The position numbers were made by a program, and so were the translations under genes. Below are positions 1 to 7,154 of a stretch of DNA of 7,367 nt, piece after piece (positions within the stretch are counted from its first letter, which is position 1; each line of letters begins with the position of its first letter). The DNA lies in NCBI GenBank assembly GCA_030597505.1, contig JAUVRS010000121.1, positions 1 through 7,367 of the forward strand, given 5' to 3'. The stretch comes from Desulfobacteraceae bacterium (GTDB lineage Bacteria; Desulfobacterota; DSM-4660; Desulfatiglandales; Desulfatiglandaceae). Below the pieces are notes generated by a model. The model had not been told where the DNA came from and did not search any database. It saw nothing but the letters and a program-made list of their open reading frames with translations.

Positions 1-1500
1 AGTTTGCCAGAACGTAACTGTTATCTTTTTCTTGAAATGATTTTGGCTGTACGGAAAAAGTTTTATATCAGCTATATATCAAGAGACCTCCAAAAGGACC
101 GTGTCATGCAGCCCTGTTCGGTGGTGAACCAGTTGCTCAGATATGTGGAAAAGAGAATCCTTTTGCAGGAACAGCCATTTAAGATCGTTGACATTCCCCT
201 AAAGGGCAGCAGCGAAAAATACCTTGAAGAAGACGCCGTCAATGAAGCTTCTGACGTCATGGTCAACTACTCCCTGGCTGACCGGGTGGCCTATTATCGG
301 GAGAATGGGTTGTGGGAACAGATACATTTGAAGACTCCGAAGAAAACGGATATCAAGCTCCGAAGATTTTTTCCGGATTTTGCTGTGGCATCCCCAGATC
401 CCAAGAGGGACAAAAGGATTATCGAAAAGATCACCCTGAAAGAGTTAACGAAATTCCTTGAAGATCCCGTATCACAAGGCCTCAAACATCATTTGAAAGT
501 GTACGACGAAGAAAAAACCATCGAGGAAATTACCTTAAAGGAAGACGAACCTTTTTATTCAGAATTTCCGGTTGATTACAATCTGAAAATGGAACCGCTC
601 AAGCTGTGGCTGGATATTTATCTCTCATCGGAAGGGTCAAAACCCGGTCAACAAATGGGGGAGAAAATCTACGAGCGTGTTTATAAAAAATTTTCCCGAA
701 ACAGCTATACTCCCGAGGGGGGATTTGGCGAATTGGATAAAAATGCCTTGAAAGATGATGTTTTGATAAGAGCCCAAACCCTGACCCCGATTTTGGAAAA
801 ATTGGCATCCGGAGAAAAATTATACCGAGTGTTTTTTGTGGGTGAACAAACCGATGAATACATCCCTTCTATCAACACACTTTCTGTTGAGCGTTTTAAA
901 CCAGTGAGACTGACAGTAAAAGACAGCGACAGCCTTGGGGAAGAAATTGAGACAAAAGTGGAACTCCACGGGCAGCGGCCATGGATCTGGAAAGGGACAG
1001 GCGGTGACTGGAACATGTTGGTGTTGACAGGTTCTGGAAAATCTCCGGGAAAAAAGACCCCTCCGGACAAATACATCCTTGAGCCGCTCCTTTTTTGGAT
1101 GTTTTGTCTCTCAAGCAATGATGGCCGTGGCAGGATCGGAGATTCAAACATAACTTTTCATATTGTTTATAAAGAAGACGTCAAGATCTGGGCTTACAGG
1201 ATCAAAGAGAGTGAAGCCAATGAATATCTTACGAGACTTGTTTCAGAGTATCTGAATCAGAAAAAAATGGAGTGGTTACCGTTTGAAGCAGTGACATCAC
1301 AATCCATCGCGCCGCACAAACTGAGAGATGATGAGATTTCTGAAGACAAAAAGGCAAGATTCCAAACAGAACTCCAGGAGGCGTACGCAGAGACCGCATC
1401 ATATTTGATAAAACTTGCGAATCCGTGTCTACCCGATACGGCCTTTGACAAGGTTAGGGGGCGGTTTCGAGTCTTTTTTGAGTTTCTTGATGGGGAATAG
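1..1500 (+). CDS. recC: RecBCD subunit RecC, C-terminal part (5' end outside window)
   Basis: This is the C-terminal part (about 500 residues) of RecC, the scaffold subunit of RecBCD that channels both DNA strands and recognises Chi. The frame is open from base 1, so the TTG at base 4 is not a start; known RecC proteins are about 1,100 residues, so roughly the first half is missing. Near the beginning is the RecC hallmark YLFLE followed by KFYISYISRDLQ (about bases 22-93), the degenerate 2A-like helicase end. Next comes the inactive PD-(D/E)XK-like fold: ITLKELTKFLEDPV (about bases 430-471), a PEGGFGEL segment (about 712-735), RPWIWKG (about 976-996) and LEPLLFWMFCLSS (about 1078-1116). It ends with the usual Arg/Phe-rich tail and TAG. 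No nuclease catalytic signature is seen, as expected for RecC. Most residues implicated in Chi reading in E. coli lie in the missing N-terminal half. recB follows after 2 bases. Family call is firm; the symbol follows from both sequence and neighbours. Confidence 0.93.
   Translation, partial: SLPERNCYLFLEMILAVRKKFYISYISRDLQKDRVMQPCSVVNQLLRYVEKRILLQEQPFKIVDIPLKGSSEKYLEEDAVNEASDVMVNYSLADRVAYYRENGLWEQIHLKTPKKTDIKLRRFFPDFAVASPDPKRDKRIIEKITLKELTKFLEDPVSQGLKHHLKVYDEEKTIEEITLKEDEPFYSEFPVDYNLKMEPLKLWLDIYLSSEGSKPGQQMGEKIYERVYKKFSRNSYTPEGGFGELDKNALKDDVLIRAQTLTPILEKLASGEKLYRVFFVGEQTDEYIPSINTLSVERFKPVRLTVKDSDSLGEEIETKVELHGQRPWIWKGTGGDWNMLVLTGSGKSPGKKTPPDKYILEPLLFWMFCLSSNDGRGRIGDSNITFHIVYKEDVKIWAYRIKESEANEYLTRLVSEYLNQKKMEWLPFEAVTSQSIAPHKLRDDEISEDKKARFQTELQEAYAETASYLIKLANPCLPDTAFDKVRGRFRVFFEFLDGE
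1492..1496 (+). promoter_or_regulatory. Ribosome binding site of recB, inside the end of recC
   Basis: GGGGA lies 6 bases before the ATG at 1503 and overlaps the last codons of recC. It supports ATG 1503 as the recB start. The 2-base gap between the recC stop and the recB start suggests translational coupling, which would help keep the two subunits in equal amounts (inference). Confidence 0.6.
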
Positions 1501-1502
1501 AG

Positions 1503-4500
1503 ATGCCCTACGAATCTGTTTATGACGTTAACAGGATTGACCTGACGCGGCACGCCCTGATCGAGGCCTCTGCCGGAACCGGCAAGACCTATACCATCGA
1601 AAACCTTGTGATAAGGCTTTTGAAGGAAAGAGATGATGTGGAACTGGAAAATATCCTTCTGGTCACCTTTACGGAAAAAGCCACCTCTGAATTAAAGATC
1701 CGAATACGTGAAAAACTTCAGGGGGAGTTGAAAGATGCCACCAACAGCAAAAAAACACAAGAAAAACTAAAAGATTCCCTGGATTCATTTGACAAGGCCT
1801 CTATCTATACCATCCATGGTTTTTGCCAGACCGTTCTGAGAGATTTTGCCTTTGAAAACAGTACGGCTTTCCAAAATGAAGTGATCGATGATGCCCCTCT
1901 TTTTGAGACACTGTTAAGGGAGCAAATGCGCAAGACATGGCCGGAAATATACCGTGGACATTTACAGGAGGTGCTTGAGGTCTCACAATTTAATAAACAG
2001 AAAGATGCGTTTTTAAAAACCCTGACAGGTCTTGCAAAATTCATACATAGAGAGGGCGGGGACAAACTTTTACCTGACCTCGAGGGGCGGGGGTTTGAAG
2101 AGATCAAACGCGAGATAGCCTCAACGTGTTTAGAGTTGAAGACCCTGCTCGGGTCAGATGGAAAATTTTCCCACGGATTTACTCAACTGAATTTTAATTC
2201 AAGGGCAAGAAACAGTATTTATAAAAAAATGGTCGTTCCCATTGAGGATTATGTCTCCAGGGCTGAACAGGGCAATCCGGATATTCGTGCCCTCTCTGCG
2301 CTGATGGTACGAATAACGCAAACAGGTTCCAGTGGCAGGAAAGGCACTGATTGTCTTATCCCGGAAAAATGGAATCAAGATAAGCCAAATCTGGAAGTGT
2401 GTCCAAATATCGAGATTGTCAAACAGAAATTAGAAGAAATAAATGCGAGATTGCGTGACCTTCAATGCGTGCTTGCCGTCGGAACAATTTATCGGCTTCA
2501 GGATGACCTTAAGCGAACAAAACAAAACCACGGGTGGATCAGCTATTTTGACATGCTGGCCCGTGTTGAAAAGGCGCTGCATGGTGACAATTCCACCCGT
2601 TTGCTGGAAAATCTCCGGGGTAGGTTTAAGACAGCGTTTATTGATGAATTTCAGGACACGGACGCTGTTCAGTGGAAGATATTCAAGAAAATATTTATCG
2701 ATAATCGATCTGACGGCCCTGGGAATCTCTTGTTTCTGATCGGTGATCCAAAACAGGCCATCTATTCATTTCGCGGTGGGGACGTTTATGTTTATTTGAG
2801 TGCAAAAAATGAGATGGCGCGGCTGGTGAAGAAGGACAAGGCCAGGCTGTACTCTTTGTCCACGAATTGGCGATCAGTGCCTGAAATGATCACGGTTTTT
2901 AACGCTCTTTTTTGTAGCGAACCCTGGTTTAAGCCCCAAAATCTGACAGGGCCGTTTGAAATTGGCTATCAGACCTCGGATTCTCCCGGGGAAGATGAGA
3001 GACCGAGGGCAGTGAAGGAAGACAATTCAGGACGTCCGGTCCTAAATATTATCGATCTCACAAAAGCCCGATCCCCGGGACCTGCAAAGGCGATGTTGGC
3101 AGGTTTTATCGCCCATGAGATTAAACACTTGATTTCCTCCCATATCAAAATAACAGAAAAGGCGGGAGGGGATCGAGAGATCGGATTTGGGGATATTTGT
3201 ATATTGGTTCGAAGCAAATCCGACGTATCTTTTATTGAGGAAGAACTTACAAGCCTCGGAATCCCCTATGCTTTTTATAAAAAACCCGGTCTGTTTTTTT
3301 CAGATGAAGCCAAGTCTATTAGCCTTGTATTTCATGCCATCCTGGCCCCAGGTAACACTTCGGCCACCAAAAAAGCGCTGCTTACGCCCTTTTTTGGGTT
3401 TGATCTTCCGGGCCTCTTTACCTATGAGGAGATGCCGCCCTTTCACCCCGCAAAAGAGATGCTTCTCACATGGAATGGCCATGCGTTGTCGCGGCATTGG
3501 AGCACCCTTTTTCAATCGATGATGGAAGAATCAGGTCTCCTTTTTCGTGAGACAGCAGAGGGTGGCTGGGACAGGAAATATACCAATTACAGACAGATTT
3601 TTGAATACCTGGCGGAAATGGCATATAGAAAAAACCTGGATTTCAGGGGGCTGTCTGCGACACTGGACATCTATCGAAAGGAGGCTTTAAACCCGGATGA
3701 AGACACGGGGATCCACCAGATTGAAACCGAGGCCCAAAAGGTTCAGATCATGACCATACACGTGAGCAAAGGGCTTGAGTTTCCGGTTGTCTTTCTTGCG
3801 GGCGGGTTGACCCAGCCGGGATCTTACAAAGAACCGTACCATACCTATCACGAGGTCAAAAAAAACGGATCATTTTCAAAGGCTGTCAGGATAGTAGATT
3901 TGACGAAAATGACCGGTTCCAAAAAACATAAAGATGAGATTGTGGACGAAAACAAACGCCTCTTTTATGTGGCATCTACAAGGGCTCAGTTCAAACTTTA
4001 TCTCCCTTTCTATGTTTATGGTAAACAGGCTCCTTGGCTGGGCCCGGTGTGCACGCTTGTTTCGCCTGCTTTGACGGCGGCCTTTCCCGCAAAAAAAAGT
4101 GATAAGAACGTCCTTTTTCTGGCGGCGGATCATCATTCCGGTGTTTTATTAAACAAAACCGAATTGGGAAAGCCTCAACCACAACCCACGATCCCCGCAG
4201 GGGATGAATTTGAACTGTTCCCTGCTCAAGAGAGCTATCAACTCAGAAAAATCCGGCTGGAATCTTTTTCAGGGTTGCATCGGAAAATGACCCGCCCCCA
4301 TCTAACCGATGAACAGGAGAGCTCTTTTCAGACAGAAAAACAGAAAGGGAAGGAAGATGACGAAAGTTTTGGTTCTGAAGACATGACGTTTGAATCACCG
4401 GAAAATGAACCCGGCGACATGCCCGGGGGGATTGATGTGGGGTTAATGTTTCATGATATCCTGGAGCATATTGATTATGGCCTTGTTTTGAAAAAGCGTG

Positions 4501-5114
4501 CCCCGGGGCGTAAAACCATCGGAGCTTTAATGGACGATCCAAACACAAGAGAGATGATCTTGAAGCAGATGGAAGTGCATGGAATCAATGAACGATGGAA
4601 AGAGTACATCTTTACCGTTATCCATAATACCCTGACCACCCCCATCACCGCTGTTGGCGATGGATTTTCCCTCGCGCATCTGCCTAAGGAAGATCGTCTC
4701 CATGAAGTCGAATTTTATTATTCTTTTCCGGACTGTGAGACCCACGACGGATTTATCAGAGGCTTTGTGGATCTGGTGTTTAGAAAAGGGCAAAAATTCT
4801 ACATAGCAGACTGGAAATCTAACTATCTCGAGACCGGTTATGACACCGAGTCCATGGAGAAGAACATGGACCACGCGCATTACCATCTTCAATACAAACT
4901 GTATGCCATAGCGGTCGTGCGCTGGCTGAAACAGACAATGGCCGATCAATTTGATCCGGACAAAAATTTTGGGGGGATTTTTTATTTCTATCTGCGAGGA
5001 ATGGGGATTGGCAAGGGCCATGGGGTTTACTATGTTTCCCCTGATAAGCTGGGATCTTTGAGTCAACTTGAAGCGGAAGTTAAAGGGATAATCGTTTCTC
5101 AAAAAACAGGTTGA
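1503..5114 (+). CDS. recB: RecBCD subunit RecB: 3'-5' helicase and nuclease
   Basis: RecB is the slow 3'-5' SF1A motor and the only nuclease of the RecBCD complex; it also loads RecA after Chi. It has 1203 residues against 1180 in E. coli. Helicase motifs are all present: Walker A ASAGTGKT (22-29, Lys28 equals E. coli Lys29), Ia VTFTEKATSEL (54-64), YTIHGFC (102-108), Walker B DEFQD (381-385), III GDPKQ (414-418), IV TNWRS (454-458), V MTIHVSKGLEF (750-760) and VI KRLFYVASTRA (818-828). A SFSGL segment (921-925) and an acidic, probably disordered linker (about 935-975) lead to the nuclease domain. That domain carries His984 in MFHDILE, Asp1090 in GFVDLVF, Asp1103 and Lys1105 in ADWKSN, and Gln1130 and Tyr1134 in QYKLY. 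Asp1103 corresponds to E. coli Asp1080, so both activities should be intact. The start is chosen by the GGGGA site and the short distance to Walker A. An A8 run at codons 863-866 is listed separately. Confidence 0.97.
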   Translation: MPYESVYDVNRIDLTRHALIEASAGTGKTYTIENLVIRLLKERDDVELENILLVTFTEKATSELKIRIREKLQGELKDATNSKKTQEKLKDSLDSFDKASIYTIHGFCQTVLRDFAFENSTAFQNEVIDDAPLFETLLREQMRKTWPEIYRGHLQEVLEVSQFNKQKDAFLKTLTGLAKFIHREGGDKLLPDLEGRGFEEIKREIASTCLELKTLLGSDGKFSHGFTQLNFNSRARNSIYKKMVVPIEDYVSRAEQGNPDIRALSALMVRITQTGSSGRKGTDCLIPEKWNQDKPNLEVCPNIEIVKQKLEEINARLRDLQCVLAVGTIYRLQDDLKRTKQNHGWISYFDMLARVEKALHGDNSTRLLENLRGRFKTAFIDEFQDTDAVQWKIFKKIFIDNRSDGPGNLLFLIGDPKQAIYSFRGGDVYVYLSAKNEMARLVKKDKARLYSLSTNWRSVPEMITVFNALFCSEPWFKPQNLTGPFEIGYQTSDSPGEDERPRAVKEDNSGRPVLNIIDLTKARSPGPAKAMLAGFIAHEIKHLISSHIKITEKAGGDREIGFGDICILVRSKSDVSFIEEELTSLGIPYAFYKKPGLFFSDEAKSISLVFHAILAPGNTSATKKALLTPFFGFDLPGLFTYEEMPPFHPAKEMLLTWNGHALSRHWSTLFQSMMEESGLLFRETAEGGWDRKYTNYRQIFEYLAEMAYRKNLDFRGLSATLDIYRKEALNPDEDTGIHQIETEAQKVQIMTIHVSKGLEFPVVFLAGGLTQPGSYKEPYHTYHEVKKNGSFSKAVRIVDLTKMTGSKKHKDEIVDENKRLFYVASTRAQFKLYLPFYVYGKQAPWLGPVCTLVSPALTAAFPAKKSDKNVLFLAADHHSGVLLNKTELGKPQPQPTIPAGDEFELFPAQESYQLRKIRLESFSGLHRKMTRPHLTDEQESSFQTEKQKGKEDDESFGSEDMTFESPENEPGDMPGGIDVGLMFHDILEHIDYGLVLKKRAPGRKTIGALMDDPNTREMILKQMEVHGINERWKEYIFTVIHNTLTTPITAVGDGFSLAHLPKEDRLHEVEFYYSFPDCETHDGFIRGFVDLVFRKGQKFYIADWKSNYLETGYDTESMEKNMDHAHYHLQYKLYAIAVVRWLKQTMADQFDPDKNFGGIFYFYLRGMGIGKGHGVYYVSPDKLGSLSQLEAEVKGIIVSQKTG
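4091..4105 (+). other. Candidate -1 frameshift or slippage site within recB
   Basis: Eight consecutive A (4091-4098) sit so that A-AAA-AAA matches the X-XXY-YYZ slippery pattern in the recB frame (codons gcA AAA AAA). In the -1 frame the ribosome would read one AAG and then meet TGA (4100-4102) and TAA (4103-4105) directly. The product would be about 866 residues, ending after helicase motif VI and before the linker and nuclease domain. I see no strong upstream Shine-Dalgarno stimulator and only weak downstream pairing, so use of this site is unproven. Confidence 0.25.
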
Positions 5115-5180
5115 GGCCTCTCAATATGTTTGACGCAAGCCCTAACTTGAGACCGGAGTCTAACCGGAAGTCCAAGTGAG
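5111..5180 (+). promoter_or_regulatory. recB-recD junction with small inverted repeats over the recD leader
   Basis: The 66 bases between recB and recD hold no gene. A TTGAG/CTCAA stem (5111-5115 with 5120-5124, 4-base loop) straddles the recB stop. Further on, ACTTG (5145-5149) can pair with CAAGT (5173-5177), ending 3 bases before the recD ATG. Inside it are AGAC/GTCT (5150-5153 with 5158-5161) or, as an alternative, CCGG pairing with CCGG (5153-5156 with 5164-5167). A near-direct repeat is also visible: ACCGGAGTC (5152-5160) and ACCGGAAGTC (5163-5172). The only plausible Shine-Dalgarno, GGAAG (5166-5170), is 10 bases from the ATG and lies within these foldings. The pairings are seen in the sequence; control of RecD translation is inference. 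Confidence 0.35.
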
Positions 5181-7154
5181 ATGTCAGAAATGGACACAGA
5201 ACAAATAAAATTCACAGAAAAATTTCTGGATCTTGAAATCCTCGGGGTAGAGGCAGGAAAGGACAAAAGAGCTGTTTATGCCGCTTCCCAAAAACTGGAA
5301 CTCCCGCTTCTGGATTACATAACGATTCGCGATCTGACCGAATTCGGCGGATATCAGGATGATGCGTCATTTCTCGGGGTCTTGATAGCCATGTTCGGAG
5401 TTTTGCAGGAAGGAAGCCTCTGTCTGGATCTCGATGAGCAGAAATTGTCCGCCAGGTTGCGGACCTTTCTCAAAGATGAGATGGCAGAGAAAATAGCAAA
5501 AGGGTTTTTATCGGGACTTGCAAGGGATAAATACAAGACACTTGTCACAAAAGACAGGGACGGATACTTGCCGTTGGTTCTCTCCAAAACCCGGGGACAA
5601 AAACGTCTTTATTTTCAGAAATTTTTTGTCCACGAGAACTCACTGAAGCTCGGGATGGAAACCCTGTTGCAGGCGAAGGCATCTAAAAAGATATCCGAAA
5701 GCGCAATCGAAACCTTTATCCGGGAAATTTATTCACCGGAGCTCACCATTCGGGTTTTAAAAAACCGCAAGCCAATCGAGGCGGATAAAGACCAGCTTGA
5801 TGCCATAAGGCTTTCGCTTAGGTCTCAATTCTCCATTATTTCCGGCGGACCGGGGACAGGGAAGACCTCGCTGATGGTTAACATCCTTCGTTGTCTCCAA
5901 AGGGCAGGCGTGCGGCCAGAAGAGATTCTTTTGGGTGCCCCGACTGGCAGGGCGGCACAACGAATGACGGAGGCTGTTCAATCAAATATCAACACCATCA
6001 AAGAGCCTTCGGACGAGGACCGGGAACTCCTGAATCTTAAAGGCAGCACGCTTCACAAGATCCTCGGATACCGACGTCGCAGTCATGATTTCTACCATTG
6101 CGAGACAAACCCTCTTCCCGCAGCCGTTATCATTCTTGACGAGGTCTCAATGGTCGATGTTGTGATGATGGGGAGATTCTTGAAGGCAATAGACCCTGCG
6201 AGAACAAGACTTATTTTTCTGGGAGACAAGGATCAGTTGCCCTCTGTGGAAGCGGGGGCTGTTTTTGCGGAAATGATTCCGGATGGGACCAGGGCCAAGA
6301 GATTCAAAGGGCGGTTGGTCCTGCTCAGAAAAGTGTACCGTTCGGGGAAGAGACTTCTAAAACTGGCGAAACAAATCAATAACGGAGAGTCTCCGGGATA
6401 TTTACCCGTGCCTTTTGATTGTGCCATTCAAATGGAACATGACAAATGGGGGTTTGTGCAAAATGAAGGGGTGAAGAATTGGAAATCGCATATTCGGCTC
6501 TGGGTAAAACATCATTACCTGAGTCCAATAAACCGCCATAACAGGAGCTTTCAAGATCTGATTTTTGCTGCCGGTAATGTGGAGGCAAACGAACTTGCGG
6601 GTTCTGATTCAGGAAATGAGATCCTCGGACAACTCTTTGAAAGGGTGGCGGGGGCCCGGATACTTTCCCTGGTGCGTAATGGATCTTACGGGTGTGTGGG
6701 GATAAACCGGCAGATTGCACAAGACCTGGGTTTGCAATTTGAATCCACGGCGTTGAGCGAAAAAAAATTCTTCACCGGTGCTGTAATTATGGTCACGACA
6801 AATGACTATTCAAAGGAGCTTTTTAACGGGGACGTGGGTGTTGTTGTCAGAGACAAAACAGGGACATACAGATCGTTTTTTCCACGCTTTGGGTCTTACA
6901 TCAGTTTTCCCATGGATCTGTTGCCCCCGTGGGAACTTGCGTTTTCAATGACTGTTCACAAAAGCCAAGGATCGGAATTTGATGATGTGCTGCTTGTGTT
7001 GCCCGAAGATGAAACCCACAAATTGTTGACGCGGGAGGTTGTCTACACAGGCATAACCCGGGCAAAAAACCGAATAATCATCTATGGGACAAAAACGGGT
7101 CTGGATACCGCACTGAAAAGAAAGATCGAGCGGGAGTCGGGTCTGGGATGGTAA
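5181..7154 (+). CDS. recD: RecBCD subunit RecD: 5'-3' helicase
   Basis: RecD is the fast SF1B motor that moves 5'-3' on the other strand and is needed for nuclease control by Chi. It has 657 residues (E. coli 608). The N-terminal region (about 1-195), which docks on RecC in known structures, contains LPLLDYITIRDL and LCLDLD. The helicase core shows DQ (204-205) ahead of Walker A GGPGTGKT (222-229, Lys228 equals E. coli Lys177), Ia APTGRAAQRM (253-262), STLHKILG (289-296), Walker B DEVSM (320-324), III GDKDQLPSVEAGAVF (348-362), LRKVYRS (382-388), an NDYSKELFNGDVG segment typical of RecD, V TVHKSQGSEF (591-600) and VI YTGITRAK (622-629). Since Walker A is 51 residues later than in E. coli, nearly all the extra length is at the N-terminus. 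ATG 5181 is the only sensible start: the frame has a TGA at 5148 and no start codon between. An ATG at 5190 is an alternative. No better family fits; RecD2 is excluded by the N-terminal domain and by the recC-recB context. Confidence 0.96.
   Translation: MSEMDTEQIKFTEKFLDLEILGVEAGKDKRAVYAASQKLELPLLDYITIRDLTEFGGYQDDASFLGVLIAMFGVLQEGSLCLDLDEQKLSARLRTFLKDEMAEKIAKGFLSGLARDKYKTLVTKDRDGYLPLVLSKTRGQKRLYFQKFFVHENSLKLGMETLLQAKASKKISESAIETFIREIYSPELTIRVLKNRKPIEADKDQLDAIRLSLRSQFSIISGGPGTGKTSLMVNILRCLQRAGVRPEEILLGAPTGRAAQRMTEAVQSNINTIKEPSDEDRELLNLKGSTLHKILGYRRRSHDFYHCETNPLPAAVIILDEVSMVDVVMMGRFLKAIDPARTRLIFLGDKDQLPSVEAGAVFAEMIPDGTRAKRFKGRLVLLRKVYRSGKRLLKLAKQINNGESPGYLPVPFDCAIQMEHDKWGFVQNEGVKNWKSHIRLWVKHHYLSPINRHNRSFQDLIFAAGNVEANELAGSDSGNEILGQLFERVAGARILSLVRNGSYGCVGINRQIAQDLGLQFESTALSEKKFFTGAVIMVTTNDYSKELFNGDVGVVVRDKTGTYRSFFPRFGSYISFPMDLLPPWELAFSMTVHKSQGSEFDDVLLVLPEDETHKLLTREVVYTGITRAKNRIIIYGTKTGLDTALKRKIERESGLGW

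Noticed and set aside
4..6. TTG as the start codon of the first gene
   Set aside because: The frame is open to base 1 and the protein begins in the middle of RecC; this is a window edge, not a start.
705..1151. Open frame of 148 codons on the - strand
   Set aside because: Antisense to recC, Ser/Pro-rich composition typical of a shadow frame, and no domain seen.
2821..2832. Sequence close to the E. coli Chi octamer (GCTGGTGA)
   Set aside because: Only 7 of 8 bases match and this host's Chi is unknown, so it has no meaning on its own.
3858..3866. Another A8 run in recB (A-AAA-AAC phase) as a frameshift site
   Set aside because: A -1 shift would stop before helicase motif VI and yield a non-functional fragment, and A-AAA-AAC is poorly slippery in bacteria.
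4527..5102. Open frame of 191 codons on the - strand
   Set aside because: It lies wholly antisense to the nuclease domain of recB, whose catalytic motifs prove the + strand frame, and it shows no recognisable motif.
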